Under the pieces are notes generated by a model that worked only from the letters and a program-made list of their open reading frames with translations, searched no databases and was not told the origin of the DNA. Positions 11,101 through 23,552 of a stretch of DNA of 64,000 bases are shown piece after piece. The translations under genes and the position numbers were made by a program. The stretch is from Eudorina sp. 2006-703-Eu-15 (lineage: Eukaryota; Chlorophyta; Chlorophyceae; Chlamydomonadales; Volvocaceae): the NCBI GenBank assembly GCA_003117195.1, contig BDSI01000016.1, positions 434,001 to 498,000 on the forward strand, read 5' to 3'. Each line of letters starts with the position of its first letter. Position 1 is the first letter of the stretch.

Positions 11101-13676
11101 TACGGTGCCACGATGTCGCCCTTCGGACCAGTGGTCAGCACCCTAGAGGTTTCAGGATACAGCCGCAAGCACAGCTACAGCTACACGGCTACAGCTGCGG
11201 CAGGCGTTGGCATATCCTGGGTTGCCGCTGACAGCTTAGGACCTGGTCGCTCCTTGTGCCTCACCATGACAGACCATTCTTCTTATCTGAACACGGGTGT
11301 GTGACGCGGAGGATGGCTGGCCGGATCACTGGCCATGGATGCGAATGTGCTGACGTCCTGGCCTTCACGGTCCGTCGTGTGGTGCGTGCTGTGGGATTTG
11401 GGGGTTCCGGTGTGTGGCGCTGTGGGGGTGTGGGCGTCTGCTGACGACGAGGCTTGTCGCAAGGCGGGTGACGAGACCTCGGAAAGCGGCGAGGAGCCTC
11501 CGTCAGCTGCGTCGGCAGAGGAGGACGTCGTCCTCGGTGCTTGTTTCGATGGACGGACGGCTTGGCGCGGTGATGAGTCGGTGCGGTGCGCCACCGGGGA
11601 AGGGCTCGGCGGAGAGGCCTGCAGACATGCGAGGGGTCCGCTGCACCCTTCATCCATGCACGGCGAGGCGAGGTGAGGCGGGGCGAGGGGAACGCGCCCA
11701 GTTCCCCGACCTTCCCAGGTGTGTTGAGGAAAGGAACCCAGGTGTGTGCGTTTACTTGCAGCCGCATCGGCCAGGCGCACACGACCCAACTCTCATCAGT
11801 TTTGGCACCGTACTGACGCAACCAGTTATTTGCGATTAGGTAAAGAACTAATGGGGATCTCGGCAAACTGTGAAAAAACCTCCAAAGGCACCCTCGCAAA
11901 CAATTGAAGTTTTCAAAATTTTCCCCCGAGCCTCGCAAACTAGATGGGCACTAGTCCAACTTTGTCCAACCAGCCCAGATACCCTGGGCAGTGGGCACCA
12001 GCAGCAACAGCACCAAGTGCACGCCTTCAGCACCCTTCCACGACTGCGCCGTCCTCCGCCAACGCCAGGCGCGGAGCGAGACGCATGGCGCCAACCAACA
12101 ACACCTACCACGGCAAACGTCGCGCGACCAGAAGGGAGCCTAATGGAAACTTTGCCTTCGCTTGACGTACAGCGCCAGCTTCGTTTCGCGAGCGAGCGCC
12201 GCCGCGCGCCGCTTTTCCTTGCAGCGTGTACGACACCCCATGGAGCGGTACTTCATCTGCGGGGTTGTGAACGAACGGACCCTCCTCAGTCGGCGGGCTT
12301 GCACGGGGGACACGTGGCCTCGCACCTCCGTCCCTTCCGACCGCCTTGGCTGCTTCCAGCACTCGGTCCCCCATCCCCACCGCAGCGCACGCGATCGCAC
12401 CACCGCCCCCTACCCTTTCACAAACAAACAGTCACACATACGCACGGGGCGGGCTTCTCAAGAAACACACATACGGGGCGGGTCTCCAGCGCAACACACA
12501 CAAACACAGCACAGGTGGGACGTTGCCCTCTTGACGGCACTCTTTTTCTTCAACGGCGCGCATCACCGCGCCCCTCCCCAGCAAACAAACACCACACACG
12601 GCGGTCTCTTATCTGTGCACACGACGGGATGGCGTCATTGGTTATCTGTCATCTGGCACACGGCGTGGTTTCAGGTCGCGCAGCTGCTGCGCCGCTGTCT
12701 CGCCACCCGCGGGTGGAGGCCATCTCCCCGTGTTGCCCTCCGCCGCCATGCCCGGGTGGAACCAGCGACACGCCCCGTCTCCCGTGTTGCCCTCCCTCCG
12801 CGAGGACTCAATCCGCCCCCCTTTTGCAAGTGCAAGAAGTAGCCCTCCGGCACCGCGATCCACCACGCCAGGGGCCCCTTCACCTTCGGTACCGTTGGTC
12901 CTCCCGTCCCACTCGTTCGTCCCACCAACCCACCAACCCACCCACCAACCAACCGGTGGATCCCCGGAGGGTACGGAAACGCATGCACCGCAGTCGTTGA
13001 CTGATCAGCATTATTACGTGCACGCCAGCAACCCAGAGATGCCTCATCACTGCTGCATCCCAGGACTCAATCGGGAGGACTCCTGTCCTGTCCTGTCCTG
13101 TCCTGGGTGGGTACCTGGTGGACAGCAGCACCTGTGCAGAATTTCAGGTCGTCGATGCGACCCGAGCCACACGGCAAGTACACCTGCACCTACCTTTGTT
13201 TGTGTATATATAAACGGCACATCAGCAGCGGTGCGTCAGCAACGGTACATCAGCAGCAGTACACCCGCAACACGTGACGACGCAAGCGCAGCCACCACCC
13301 CCGGCCCATCGTCCCCGCGCACCCCTGCTCTTTCACGGACCGCTCAGGGCTCCTTATGAATTACGTGTATCTTGTTAAATTATGAATTACTTATCATCTT
13401 GTTATAAATTACTAAAACGTCTTTGGGACACAGCTCCGCGCAATGATGGTTCACGACGTGCCGCGCATGTGAGGGCCACGGCAGCAGCCGGGTGGGGCGA
13501 CAACGCTGGGGACCGCCCGCCCACGAATCTTAGGCTGCCGACCAGGGCGCGTGTCATTCTGACATATCATGTGTAACGGCTGTCACCCGCTTTCATCGCT
13601 GACACAAGGGGTCCACTGCAACATCATTATTACTAATGTAATGCTTCTAGGTTCTGGTGATAGTTTATCATCATCT
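8117..13676. other. Gene-poor intergenic region
   Basis: Open frames up to 445 codons occur on both strands, but they overlap, have low-complexity Pro/Arg/His/Thr composition, show no domain and do not link to neighbours by splice phase. Visible structure includes a 44-bp duplication with TCG runs at about 8487-8577, GT and CA microsatellites (around 9475-9525 and 12430-12510), a GTG run at 9140-9160, a TCCTG run at 13081-13106, and one copy of the GCGAGAAGCGAAGTCC motif near 9402. I see no gene that I can support. Confidence 0.55.
8487..8577. repeat. 44-bp direct duplication with TCG runs
   Basis: CCGTGTTCCTGCTGTTGTCC followed by a TCG run occurs twice head to tail. It is low-complexity intergenic sequence. 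Confidence 0.85.
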
Positions 13677-16600
13677 TCACAGGTGGAGGAGGAGGAGGAG
13701 TCCGAGCGCAGCAGACACCAGCAGGGTGACGCAGAGCGGCAGACTTCGAACGGAGTCCGCGGCCCCAGTCGCAGGGCCCCTCTGCTGCGTGAAGTTGAGG
13801 TCGGGCGGCAGCGGCAGCGGCGGCGGCGGTGGCGGTGACGACGGCGGCGATGGCAGAGGTCTCGGCGGGCTGGGGGGACGCGGCGGAGGAGAGGGCCGTG
13901 GCGGCGGGGACGGCCGCGGAGGCCGCGGCGAGGGTCGTGGCGGCAGCGGCGGCGGTGGCGGCGGCGCCGGCGGCGAGGGCGGCGCTGGCGGAGGCGAGGG
14001 CGGCGAGGCGCGCCACGTCATCGTGACAGAGGCGCTCAGCGCCGGAACGCCGCCCAGGGACTCGCGGGACGACACACGGAAGACGAAGGTGACGTCACTG
14101 ACGTTGCCGTACGGCACCTCCAACGTGCCATTCTCTGCCGTACCAACCACCTCCCGTACCTCCGCCGGTGTGCCCCTGACATCCGGGTTGGCGTCAGCGA
14201 ATCGTACGACCACCCCCAGGCTGACGTTGGGGTGCCGTCCGAAGCTCAGGACGTAGCTGCCGGGCCACAGGGCGGGTAGCGGGTAGCGCCGGAACACGGC
14301 CACGAACCCGCTGTCGGACAGGGAGGGCGGCAGGGCGGTGAAGTCCCAGCCCCAGGAGAAGACCACCACACGCCGCTTGGTGTCGATGCCCGGGGGCGGC
14401 GCGCAAGCGGCGCCCAAGACCGCACCAGGCGAGTCGGCGGCGGTGGCGGCCTGGGCCGCGACCGAGGGCGACCACACAGCGGCGCTTTGCCGCCGTACAG
14501 CGCCGTACTTGCCGTACGGATCGGCCTCCGCTGGCCAGGCGTCCGCGGGTCTCAACAGCGACATGACGCCGAAGAAGTCGGGGCAGGGGGCGGCGGGCGG
14601 GGTGGCGGGCGTGGTGGCGGCGGCGGCGGATGTGTACGGCACCCGGGTGCACACCTCCACCGAGTAGCTGCTGCCGCTGCCGTCGGAGGGCGCCAGCACG
14701 TAGATGCCTCGCGGGTAGTCCTTCGCCAGGAGCCGCAGCCGGTTGTTGCCCAGGGCGGCCGCCACAAAGGCACTGTCCAGGCCGATCCTGACGGCCCCGT
14801 CCTTGACGCTGCCACCGAGCGCGAAGCCTTCGATGGGCACCTGGGGAATGAGGGCGACGGCGCCCTCCGCCGCCGCCGCGGCCTGCTGTGCGGCCTCCGC
14901 GGTGGCGCAGGGCCCGGCCGAGCCGCACAGCGCCACGGGCTGCGTCCTCTGGACCCCGGCCGCCTGGGGGCGCAGCAGCAGGAGAAGAAGCGGTCAAGCA
15001 GGATCCGGCCCGACATCAGGATCCACGTCCGGATCCGGATCCGGATCCGGATCCGGATCCAAAAGTGTGCGGCGGCGGAACGCGGAAGCACGGAGGACGG
15101 AGGAGGGCTGGGCCATGTTCCACCAGGGGGTGACACGATGTGCCAGCAGGAATGGATGTGGCGATTGGGCGGTTGTAGCACAGCATAGCCGCTGGGAAAG
15201 CAGCCAAAGACGTCACGGCGCTGCCAACACCAGTGCCGTCCAGTACCGGTATCTGTCGTGCATGGTCCGGCATGGTACGGCACGCCCCGCTCTTTTTTTG
15301 TCCTGGGTTGAGTCGCCCGAGTGCGCTGCGGAGCACCTCGAACGGCCTGACGGAGGCAGAAGCTGTCGACCCAGCCCTTGTACGGCACCACCACGAGCCC
15401 CATCCGCCCCGCCCGACCCCACCTCCACGGTGTATGCAAGACCCGGCAGCGCGGCTGCACGGGGGTCGGGTGTGGGAGGGAAAAGGACGCGGCGGGATCT
15501 GAAGTCCGTGCCGGGGATGGTAACCCAGGCGCAGGGGAAGGGGCCGTCCGCGACCTGGGGGGTGGGGATGGGGCGGCGAGGACGGTGTGGCGTGTAGGGG
15601 TCAGAAGACCAAACGGGGCATTGGCCTCTTAGCCAAGTACAGTTACCAAGATCCGTGCAGGTCGGTCCAAAAAGGGGTTCTGCGTTTTGGTTTGTCCTGT
15701 GATGCGCATGAAGCGAGAGAATTAATAATTAGCAAAGCCCGCCTAAACAGTCGCTGTAACACCGCCGAGGCACCACCGAAGCAGTGCGTTGTGTGCCAGC
15801 TAGGATATAGACCGGCACAGGACGCACTGCTTCGGTGGTGCCTCGGCGGCAGTACGAAGGAATGGAATGGAATGTTACATGTTGTTGTACTGACCGTCCG
15901 GCCAGTCACATGTGGCTCCGCAACGGACATCCGTCAAAGGCCGCTCATCACGATCTTCCCGCACCAGTTACCATCGTAACCGTTTCACGATCTCCGCCAT
16001 ATCCAGGTTCGATTCCTGTCCAGATTCCCGACGGAAGTCGGGTATGAGATAGCAGCTAGTTGCTGAGATGTGGTGTTGAGGCTTAGTTGATGGGCCAAGA
16101 TACGCACGCTTGATTGGTGGCGATGCCGAACTCTCAAACTCGAAGGATGGTCGGGTGAACGGATATGGCGGAGTACGAAGGGTACGGCTAGGATGTAGAC
16201 CGGCACTGTCTCCCAGCCGTACCCTTCGTACTGCATCGTGTTGACCAATGCCCTGCCGGCACGCTGATTGCTGGGTTCTCATGACAGCTGCGTCCAACCG
16301 TGGTGCGCTGGGAGCTGTGCCCGGCGGTATATCCTCAGGCCGTACCTCACCCGGCCGTACCTCACCACGGCCGTACCTCACCCGGCCGTACCTCACCACG
16401 GCCGTACCTCACCACGGCCGTACCTCACCACGGCCGTACCTCACCCGGCCGTACCTAAGCCGGCCGTATGAGCTCATCATCCTCACCATCAGATCTTCGG
16501 GGGGGTACGGCGGCGGCGGGCTTGGCGCGGCGGGCGGAGGGCTCGGGCTCGCTCGGCCCGGCGACTGCCTCGACACTCGGCCCGGTTGCGGCGGTACGGC

Positions 16601-19600
16601 AGTCCCCGGCGGCGGCGGCGGCGGCGACGCGCGCCATGTCATCGTAACGGACGCGCTCAGCGCCGCGACGCCGCCGAGCCGCAGCCGCGGCGGAACCCAG
16701 TACACAAACGTGACATCGGTGACGTTGCTGTCGTACGGTATCTCAACGGTGGAGTTCGCTGACGTACCAACCACCTGCCCAACCGTCGCGTCCACCAACG
16801 CGTCACCCGAGCTCTGAGCCAGATCGCCCGCGCCCCAGTCGTTGCTGACGCTGCCGCCCGTGAACCGTACGACCACCCCCAGGCTGACGTTGGGGTGCCG
16901 TCCGAAGCTGAGGACGTAGCTGCCGGGCCACAGGGCGGGGAGCGGGTAGCGCCGGAACACGGCCACGAACCCGCTGTCGGACAGGGAGGGCGGCAGGGCG
17001 GTGAAGTCCCAGCTCCAGGAGAAGGTGACCACCTTCTTCTGGGGGTCCACTCCTGGCCGGGGCACGCAGTCGGAGGTCAGGACGGAGGCGGGGGACTCGG
17101 CGGCGGCTGCTGCTGCGGCGGCGAGGGCCGGGGACCACTCGATGGACGAGCGTACGGCGCCGTACCCTTCGCCCGGGTCAGCCTCCTGGGGCAGGGCGTC
17201 GGCGGGCCGCAGCACGGACATGACGCCGAAGGCGTCGGAGCAGGCGGCGGCGGCGGCGGTGGCGACGGATGGCACGCGAGTGCACACCTGGGGATTGGGA
17301 GGATTGGGAGGGGGTCCGGGGTTTGCGAAAGGCGGCAGTACTGGCGAGGTGAGCCTAGGCCATATGCGTCACATTTGCCGTACATACCGTACATGCCGTA
17401 CACACCGTACATGAGATGTGATTGTCGTGTGTGGGCGATGTGCAGATCCGGGTGCCGGTGCGAGGGCGGCGCCTCGGGGACGATGTGGAGGAATCGTAGA
17501 CAAGTATATATATAGGGTTTTATTATCCTGAACTGGATGCTCTGGGCAGTCCTTGCTCGCGTGGTGTTCTCGTACGGTATAATCCCCACCTCCACAGAGT
17601 AGCTGTTGAAGCTGCCGTCCGAGCCCGCCAACACGAACAACCCCCGCGGGTAGCCGCCGCTGGGCACCTGCAGCCGGTTCCCCCGGATGCCCTCTCGGTC
17701 CTCCCTCGCGGCTGGCCCCCGGGGCGGCAGCAGCAACGACGCCAGGCCGCGGCCCGCGGACGCCTCGGCGGCGTCCGCCGTGCCGCACGCCTCGGCGGAG
17801 GCGCACACGGCGACGGGCATCGTCCGCAGCAACCCCACCACGTCCAGCGTGTAGCCGTAGGTACCGGACAGCAGCGTCGGGTCGGGCGACGGCGGGAACA
17901 GGAAGCGACGTGTACGGAAGTCAGCGCCGTACAGGACCACCCAGGCGCAGGGGAAGGGGCCGTCCAGGACCTGCGGGGGGCGACGGGACGACGCAAGAAA
18001 ACAGCGGGCGGGCGGAGGCGGCGTGATAGGATGTATGTACGGCAGTACGGCGCTACTGTAAAACATATCGCTCAGAACACCTTGCTTGGGCGCCGCCACC
18101 ACTGTGACTGACTGGTTCTGCTGTCGTACGGAGACCTGCCGCACATATAATTCTTTCCCGCGCCGATGCGCAATCCATCCTAAGCCGACACAAATCCTGG
18201 TGAAGTGTGAGCCTCGGGCGCCTCACATTGGGTTTTAGGACGCGATTGCGCAATCTGTTTCAGCTGCCGCCACTTTACGGGTCCGCAGCACCCGTTCAAT
18301 GCGCAAGACGTGTGGGGAGGAGAGACAAAGAGGAGCGGACAGCACCTGCAGGCCCTCTGGCGGGTAGGGCGGCGGCGGCCCCGGCAGCAGCGGCGGCGGC
18401 AGTAAAGGCGGTGACGGCGGGAAGGGCGGGGGCGGCGGCCTGGGTCGCCTGGGACGCAGCGGCGGCGGGCTGTGCGGCGGGCGGGGCGGCGCGGGGTTGG
18501 GTGGCGGGCTTGGCGGCGGGCTTGGCGGCGGGCTGGGGGGTGGCGGTGGTGGCGGTGACTTCTTCCTGCGGAAGAGAACAACAGGGGTACACGACTTGAT
18601 GCGACATGGTACGACATTGTGTGTCGTGGTACGGAAATTCGGTAGTTTCGGAGGAGGACACTCGGCTTGGCACTTGGATCCATTATTACTGCCTTGTCAC
18701 GGCAGATGACGGCCCTGTACACTCACTGCCTCACGCCCTCACCCTTGGGGATCATACAGGTATACGCCCTCACCCTTGGGGATCATACAGGTATACGCCC
18801 GCACCCTTGGGGTGCGGCAGTGTTGCTATCTTCCAAAACGGGGAAATAGAATTCCGCAGGTTTCCGGCCTGTCGCCAGTAGCCAAAAAACCTTTGGCAGG
18901 GCAGATTTTGGGGGGCTTCCTAGGTGCCAGGAAATAAAAACCTCCGAGGCAGGCCGGAAATATTTCTGCGTGTTTCGACAGCAGGGCCACTGTTACCACA
19001 GCGACGACAGGGATTCTAAGTCCATGGAGGCCTGAAGTGCGCTTTCTCTGCGTCGCGGATGCATATGGGAGGGTAACCAGGAGTTGGTGACACGGCATTC
19101 GAGTGTGTTTTGGCGGTAGACAGGTGTACGATGCAGGAATTTTCCCTGCGCCTGCAGATTTCCAGGCCTTTTTGGTAGTCTGGAAAATAGTTGGCAGGGC
19201 AGATTTCCGGCTCTCCACAGCGTCAAATAAATGAAATCTCGCAGGTTTTTTGGGGGTCCGGGAAACAGAAATTTTCCGGTTTTTTTGCCCGTAAATATTC
19301 TTTTTATTTAAGATAGCAACACTGCTTGGGGATCATACAGGTATACGCCCTCACCCTTGGGGATCATACAGGTATACGCCCGCACCCTTGGGGATCATAC
19401 AGGTATCGTACGCTGAAGAGCTCAAGGATGTAAACCGGTCGTACAACGCGGCAGCAGGCGGAGCAGGTGGGCCAAGGCGCCCCGACTCACCGAGGAGGCG
19501 GAGGCGGGGGAGGCGGGCGGGGTGAAGGCGGCGGGGGAGGCGGCGGCGGCGACAGAAGGACCTCCTCTGGTGGATCAAGGTCCAGGAAGGGCGGCGGCGG

Positions 19601-19690
19601 TCGCGACTTCTTTGCGGCGAGGGCCCCTGGAGCCAGGCAGAGCGGAGCCAGCAGGGCGGCTGCCAGCGCGACAAAAGCAATCGCGCGCAT
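13677..19690 (-). CDS. Secreted, Pro-rich, GPI-anchored-type protein with two novel modules
   Basis: Six exons on the minus strand: 19690-19491, 18565-18346, 17970-17590, 17287-16487, 15554-15423, 14963-13677; 1006 residues, with all phases matching. Order: signal peptide (MRAIAFVALAAALLAPLC), Pro-rich shaft ending PPPPYPPEGLQ, module 1 (about 141-475), second Pro-rich stretch ending PPPPYPPEDLM, module 2 (about 535-880), third Ser-Pro-rich shaft, then a C-terminal hydrophobic tail (LPLCVTLLVSAALGLLLLLHL, interrupted only by one Cys) typical of a GPI-attachment signal. Each module begins with GPFPCAWV, contains SYSVEVCTRVP and FSWxWDFTALPP, and ends in a strand-rich part with N-glycosylation sequons (PNVSL, GNVSD). 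I recognise no named family; the pherophorin Cys pattern is absent. The shafts should be hydroxylated and glycosylated as in algal cell-wall HRGPs (inference). The donor after exon 2 (gtgctg) is weak. A one-module paralog lies at 30600-34377. Confidence 0.8.
15027..15060. repeat. GGATCC hexamer run
   Basis: About five GGATCC units in tandem in the last intron of the two-module gene (14964-15422). Confidence 0.9.
15762..15849. repeat. Perfect foldback 1 (27-bp stem)
   Basis: Bases 15762-15788 are the exact reverse complement of 15823-15849. Inside, TGTGCC and GGCACA add a 6-bp inner stem. The apex contains GCTAGGATATAGACCGGCAC, which recurs with one change in foldback 2. It lies in intron 4 of the two-module gene. 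Confidence 0.95.
16172..16232. repeat. Perfect foldback 2 (18-bp stem), same apex as foldback 1
   Basis: Bases 16172-16189 are the exact reverse complement of 16215-16232. The stem is unrelated to that of foldback 1, yet the apex again reads GCTAGGATGTAGACCGGCAC (20 bases, one change). The first ten stem bases, AGTACGAAGG, also flank foldback 1 at 15851-15860. Confidence 0.95.
16339..16470. repeat. 15-bp minisatellite, about nine copies
   Basis: The unit GGCCGTACCTCACCA alternates with a GGCCGTACCTCACCC variant. It lies in intron 4 of the two-module gene, just downstream of the donor of the exon ending at 16487. Confidence 0.93.
18733..19410. repeat. 31-bp minisatellite array split by a transposon
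   Basis: Units containing CCCTTGGGGATCATACAGG occur about three times at 18733-18812 and about three times at 19326-19410. The two halves are interrupted by the inverted-repeat element at 18817-19325, so the array predates the insertion. It lies in intron 1 of the two-module gene. Confidence 0.92.
18817..19325. mobile_element. Non-autonomous DNA transposon (hAT-like MITE), 509 bp
   Basis: The ends are perfect 16-bp terminal inverted repeats: GCAGTGTTGCTATCTT at 18817-18832 and AAGATAGCAACACTGC at 19310-19325. The CAGTGTTG start resembles hAT termini. TTGGGG is present on both sides, but the left side has four extra bases (TGCG), so the target duplication is imperfect or uncertain. Subterminal sequence is AT-richer and internally repetitive (two copies of TTGGCAGGGCAGATTT). 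No transposase frame is present, so mobilisation would need a related autonomous element elsewhere. Confidence 0.85.
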
Positions 19691-21271
19691 TTGGGCTCTG
19701 ACCCGCTCCTGTACGTGGCAACTGCCCCTTCGACGACGCGCGCCTGACTACTGACTGCGTCAACGCTGTCCAAGGACACGCAGGACAAGGAAGATGGGTG
19801 CAGGTCGCACAGGTATATTGAGAGGTAACGGGTAATCGGTGCGTCTGGAGGACGGAGAGAGAGAGAGCGCTAGGCAGCTGGGTGCCGCGCGAGCGCGCGA
19901 GCTTGCATGGTGTCTGTGGAGGTTCGATTGGGTCGCAGTCACAAACGGATATGTGGGTGGATTCGCGGCCTTTTCTGGGTCGTGGAACGGCAGCTTCATC
20001 TGCGTGACCTGACCTGCCAGTGAGATGGCGTGTAGGTTCGACAGGACTAGGCGCGACAAGACCCGACATGACCCGCATGCATGACAGCACTTGACGTGTG
20101 ACACGACACGGCTGACACGACGGAACTCGGGTCCATCTTGTAACGGTTACTACTACGACGCGAACAAAGCAACACAGACGCAGCTGGTTTCCGCCTGACA
20201 GGTAATTGGAATGTTGGACCCAATCCAGGTCTGGCCGGAAGTGCAAATGCAGACGCCAACTGATGAACGGCAAATCTACGGCAAATCTTCATTTGACAGT
20301 GTATCTGGCATAGTGCAAGTCAACATTTACCAACGCTATGCGCTTGCTATGCTTCGGATGGTTTGAACAGAACCGCGAGGAGCTCACTCATACTTTAGTA
20401 ACAAGCATGTTACCGTAAATTGTCAAGGTCATACGCACAGTAGCAGTCGCAGTTAAATTTTAGTTTGTCATTATTTTCAAGTAAGCTCAGCATTTGATCC
20501 TGCAGAATGCTGTAGATCTTCTGCAGCGCCCGGCGGGCACCGAATTTGAGATGTTCAGCTCGTCTCTTACGTAAGACGTTGGTGCTGCCCTCCGTCCTAA
20601 ACTAGCAGCTTGGGTGAACGTGTAACAAAGAAACGATAATAGTTTTACAGATCAAACATGGAGTGAACGCCAACAGCCGAAGACACCTCTTGTCAATTAA
20701 GAGTGGCGGAATAAAAAATATTTTGGGTCCGCTATATCGTTCCGTTCATTCCTCGAAAAAAAGAGGCGCACGGCAAGGGTGTTCCTGGGTATTTCTCAAT
20801 GTTCTCATCGGCGTTTGTTCAGGACGGTTCCGTCGCTCGTTCACTGTTACAAGCAATAGTGGACGCGAAGGTGATGCTGCGGGTTGCATGTGTGTGGAAG
20901 TGCCCAGAGATGCCTCCATCCTGTCCTCGCGGTCCATATATACACATATACAGCAGCAGCCGGCTAGGTGCGGCGGCCTGGGTGCGCGCGGCCACAGCAT
21001 GGCCTGCCTCGCGGTTTATGGATCGTCTCTGTGACTCTCAACGGGCAGTCCTTGACTTGCACAAACCAAACATTGGCGAGAATTGTATCTGCGCGGGTAA
21101 ATGATCAGCCGCTGCTGCACGGACCCCATCGATCGTCACTGTGGCCGTACGTCGGTTTTGTGTACAGCAGTTTTCCGTACGGTTTTCAGGCCGCCACGAG
21201 TATAATACCAACACGGGTGCCAACTGCGAAGGCGCTCCGCGCAGCCAATTGCGGGAATTTCCAGAAAATGC
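19691..21271. other. Intergenic region upstream of the two-module gene and GT90 copy 1
   Basis: No supported gene. It should contain the promoter of the minus-strand gene ending at 19690. A copy of the GTAACGGTTAC motif lies near 20140-20150. Sequence from about 21060 to 21190 resembles 26095-26215, upstream of GT90 copy 2 (shared CACTGTGGCCGTACGTC and TTTTGTGTACAGCAGTTT), so the duplication included promoter sequence. The stretch 20280-20720 is visibly AT-richer than the flanks. Confidence 0.6.
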
Positions 21272-23552
21272 GTGTTAAAGCGCATCAGTGCGGCAACTAG
21301 ATGCTGGGCTTCAACAGTCAGCCATTTTCTGGTGCACCATCCCGAGAATGAATTTAACGTGCTTGGTGGCTTTGTGGCGGTCCGAGAACAGTTTCAAGGA
21401 ATTCCTAAATCCCACCGCGTGGTTTCGAAATCTTCTACTTGCCACGATCACGCCTCCTCACTACGCGAGCCATACTCTTCAGATTACTGGAGGCGCTCGA
21501 ACCTGGATGAGCTCAACGTGTCCGCTCCGCTCTCCTATTGGAGCTGGGAGGGCAAATTCTCGGCAGCGGCCTTCAACCGGTCTGCGCAAGACCCTGGAGT
21601 CGTGAAGTACAAGATTTCGGGGGAAAAGCTCTACGCAGAGACTTCAAAGCGTGTGTCTACGAACGTCCCCAGACAGGTTGCTGCGTGCAGTTCGCCGTGT
21701 ACCTGCTTCCCCTCCCCGACATGGAATTTCTCCTCCATTTCGGCGATGAGTATGGAATAAACCAGCCGATCATCACCTTCACCTCCCACAGAGCAAGCGC
21801 CAATGCAGGGTTTACAATGCCCTCGGGGCATCTCTGGTTGCATTCCTTGGGCCCCTCGCAAACGACAGCTTATCACACCTGCCTGCGGGAAAGGTGAGTA
21901 ACGATGTGCCTGCGTCTGTGCCTGTGGTGATGTTGACTGTTGATGACGACGCGCTGCATGATGTGCTGAACGACGCGCTGTACGACACACTGTACGACGC
22001 GCTGTACAACACACTGTACGACGCGCTGATGCTTGCGCTGATGGTGATGACCGACATTGCCCGGGTGCGGTTGCCACCTGGGTGATGACTCGTGAGGTCC
22101 ACCGTAACGTAATAAATCATTCAGGGTGGGCTGGTGCGCGGTAGATAGATTGTTGCTGGTCATGCACCCGCCCCTAGAGTACGGCACTGCTCGGCAGCAT
22201 AGCAGCCCGCCCCACGGATAGCATGTAAGGTCAGTAAGTGAACGGCAGCAGTAGACGGCTTGCTTGCTTCCAGAAAAGACTGTTGTGGATCATCACACCT
22301 GGCCTGCATGTTTTAACCACACCTAGCTAGCTGAATACCTCACTCATCCAGCCACCCACCCCTCCACCCGCCCACTCATTCACCCACTCCCCACTCACCC
22401 AAGCACCCGCCATCAACCCACCCACCCACTCGCCCTGTCCAGGTACCCGCCCCACAAGCGCAAGCCCATGGCTGTTTGGCGTGGAGGCAGCACAGGCATC
22501 GTTCTCCAGCCGGTGAATCTGGAGCACTGCCTCAAGGTCGGTCACTACGGTATCTATCGGAGCTCCGTGCGTTGTCGTGTGTGTTGCCCGTGCCACCCCG
22601 TTCGTCCAACCTATCTATTAAATTAGAGTATTTGTGTGGATCTCACCCATCCAGTTGCTCAGTTGGGGTATTGTTCTTGCTCATCCTACGTCAACATATT
22701 TGATAAGCAGTTCTGCCCTATCTGCCCCTCTATCTCACACCCAAGTATCCACTCATCCATGCGCGCCCGCAGTTGGTCCGTGTGCAGCTGCACATGCTCT
22801 GCCGCGAGCACCCCGACCTGATAGACACGCGGCTTATTCGGTTGAACCAGCAATGTGCCCAGTACCTGGCGCCGGTCATCAACGATACGGCGCAAGGCAT
22901 GCGCCCCGAGGACTACAACGAGTACTGCGTCATCCTGGATGCCGATGGAAATGGCTGGTCCGACCGCTTCCTGGTGCAGCTGGTGCACTCTCCCACAGTC
23001 ATTATGAAGCAGGCCACCAACCTGACCGCCTTCGCCGAGCACCTGTATCCTCCTGGGCACGCAATCGAGCAGTTTGATGGGGACGTCACGACCCTGGTGG
23101 ACAAGGTCCGGCGTATTGTGGCGGACTGCCAGGCTGGTGAGCAGTCGCAGGGGCAGGCTATGGTGCGCCGCATGCAGTACACGTCGCGGGTGCTCCTGGA
23201 CCATCTGGGTATCGCACGCGCGATGGCGTACACGCTGCTGACGTACAGGCAGTTGACGGATTTTGAGTTTTCGTCATCCCTGGAGGGGTTTGAGAGGCTG
23301 TCACAGCCCCTCGGCGCGTACCGTACAATGCCGCTGGAGGTGATTGTGGACATGGCCAAGTGGCTGGATAGCTTAAAACAATACCAACCAATAACAAATG
23401 CTGATGCGCGGACTGAAGGCGAGACAGCGACCCCTAATGCATGTGTTTTATCAAAGGTACGGATGAAGTGCACGCGGCGGAGGCGTGCGCTGTACTTTGG
23501 CATTCGAGACGCCACAATGCTAGATGGGGCAGTGTTTCGCGGTTTCTGTTAG
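21272..23552 (+). pseudogene. GT90/CAP10-type glycosyltransferase, copy 1, broken
   Basis: The exons correspond to copy 2: exon 1 about 21272-21893, exon 2 22443-22536, exon 3 22773-23552, with the same donor and acceptor positions. Exon 1 has a net 10-base deletion near 21685 relative to copy 2, throwing the frame off before the segment around LPDMEFLLHFGDE. The hydrophobic N-terminal segment is degraded, starting weakly at MLKRIS. In exon 3 the stop used by copy 2 is lost through a one-base length change near 23375, so the frame runs on to 23552 with an unrelated tail (ending GAVFRGFC). Exons 2 and 3 otherwise remain very close to copy 2, so the damage is recent. A product could only be made from an undetected alternative splice. 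Confidence refers to homology and the frame break together. Confidence 0.8.

Noticed and set aside
11870..13359. Several overlapping plus-strand frames of 200-376 codons
   Set aside because: They overlap in different frames, are rich in His/Pro/Thr from CA-rich sequence, and show no family similarity.
15950..16030. Possible tRNA or tRNA-derived SINE because of GGTTCGATTCC at 16006-16016
   Set aside because: The B-box matches, but no acceptor stem, anticodon arm or convincing A-box could be folded around it.
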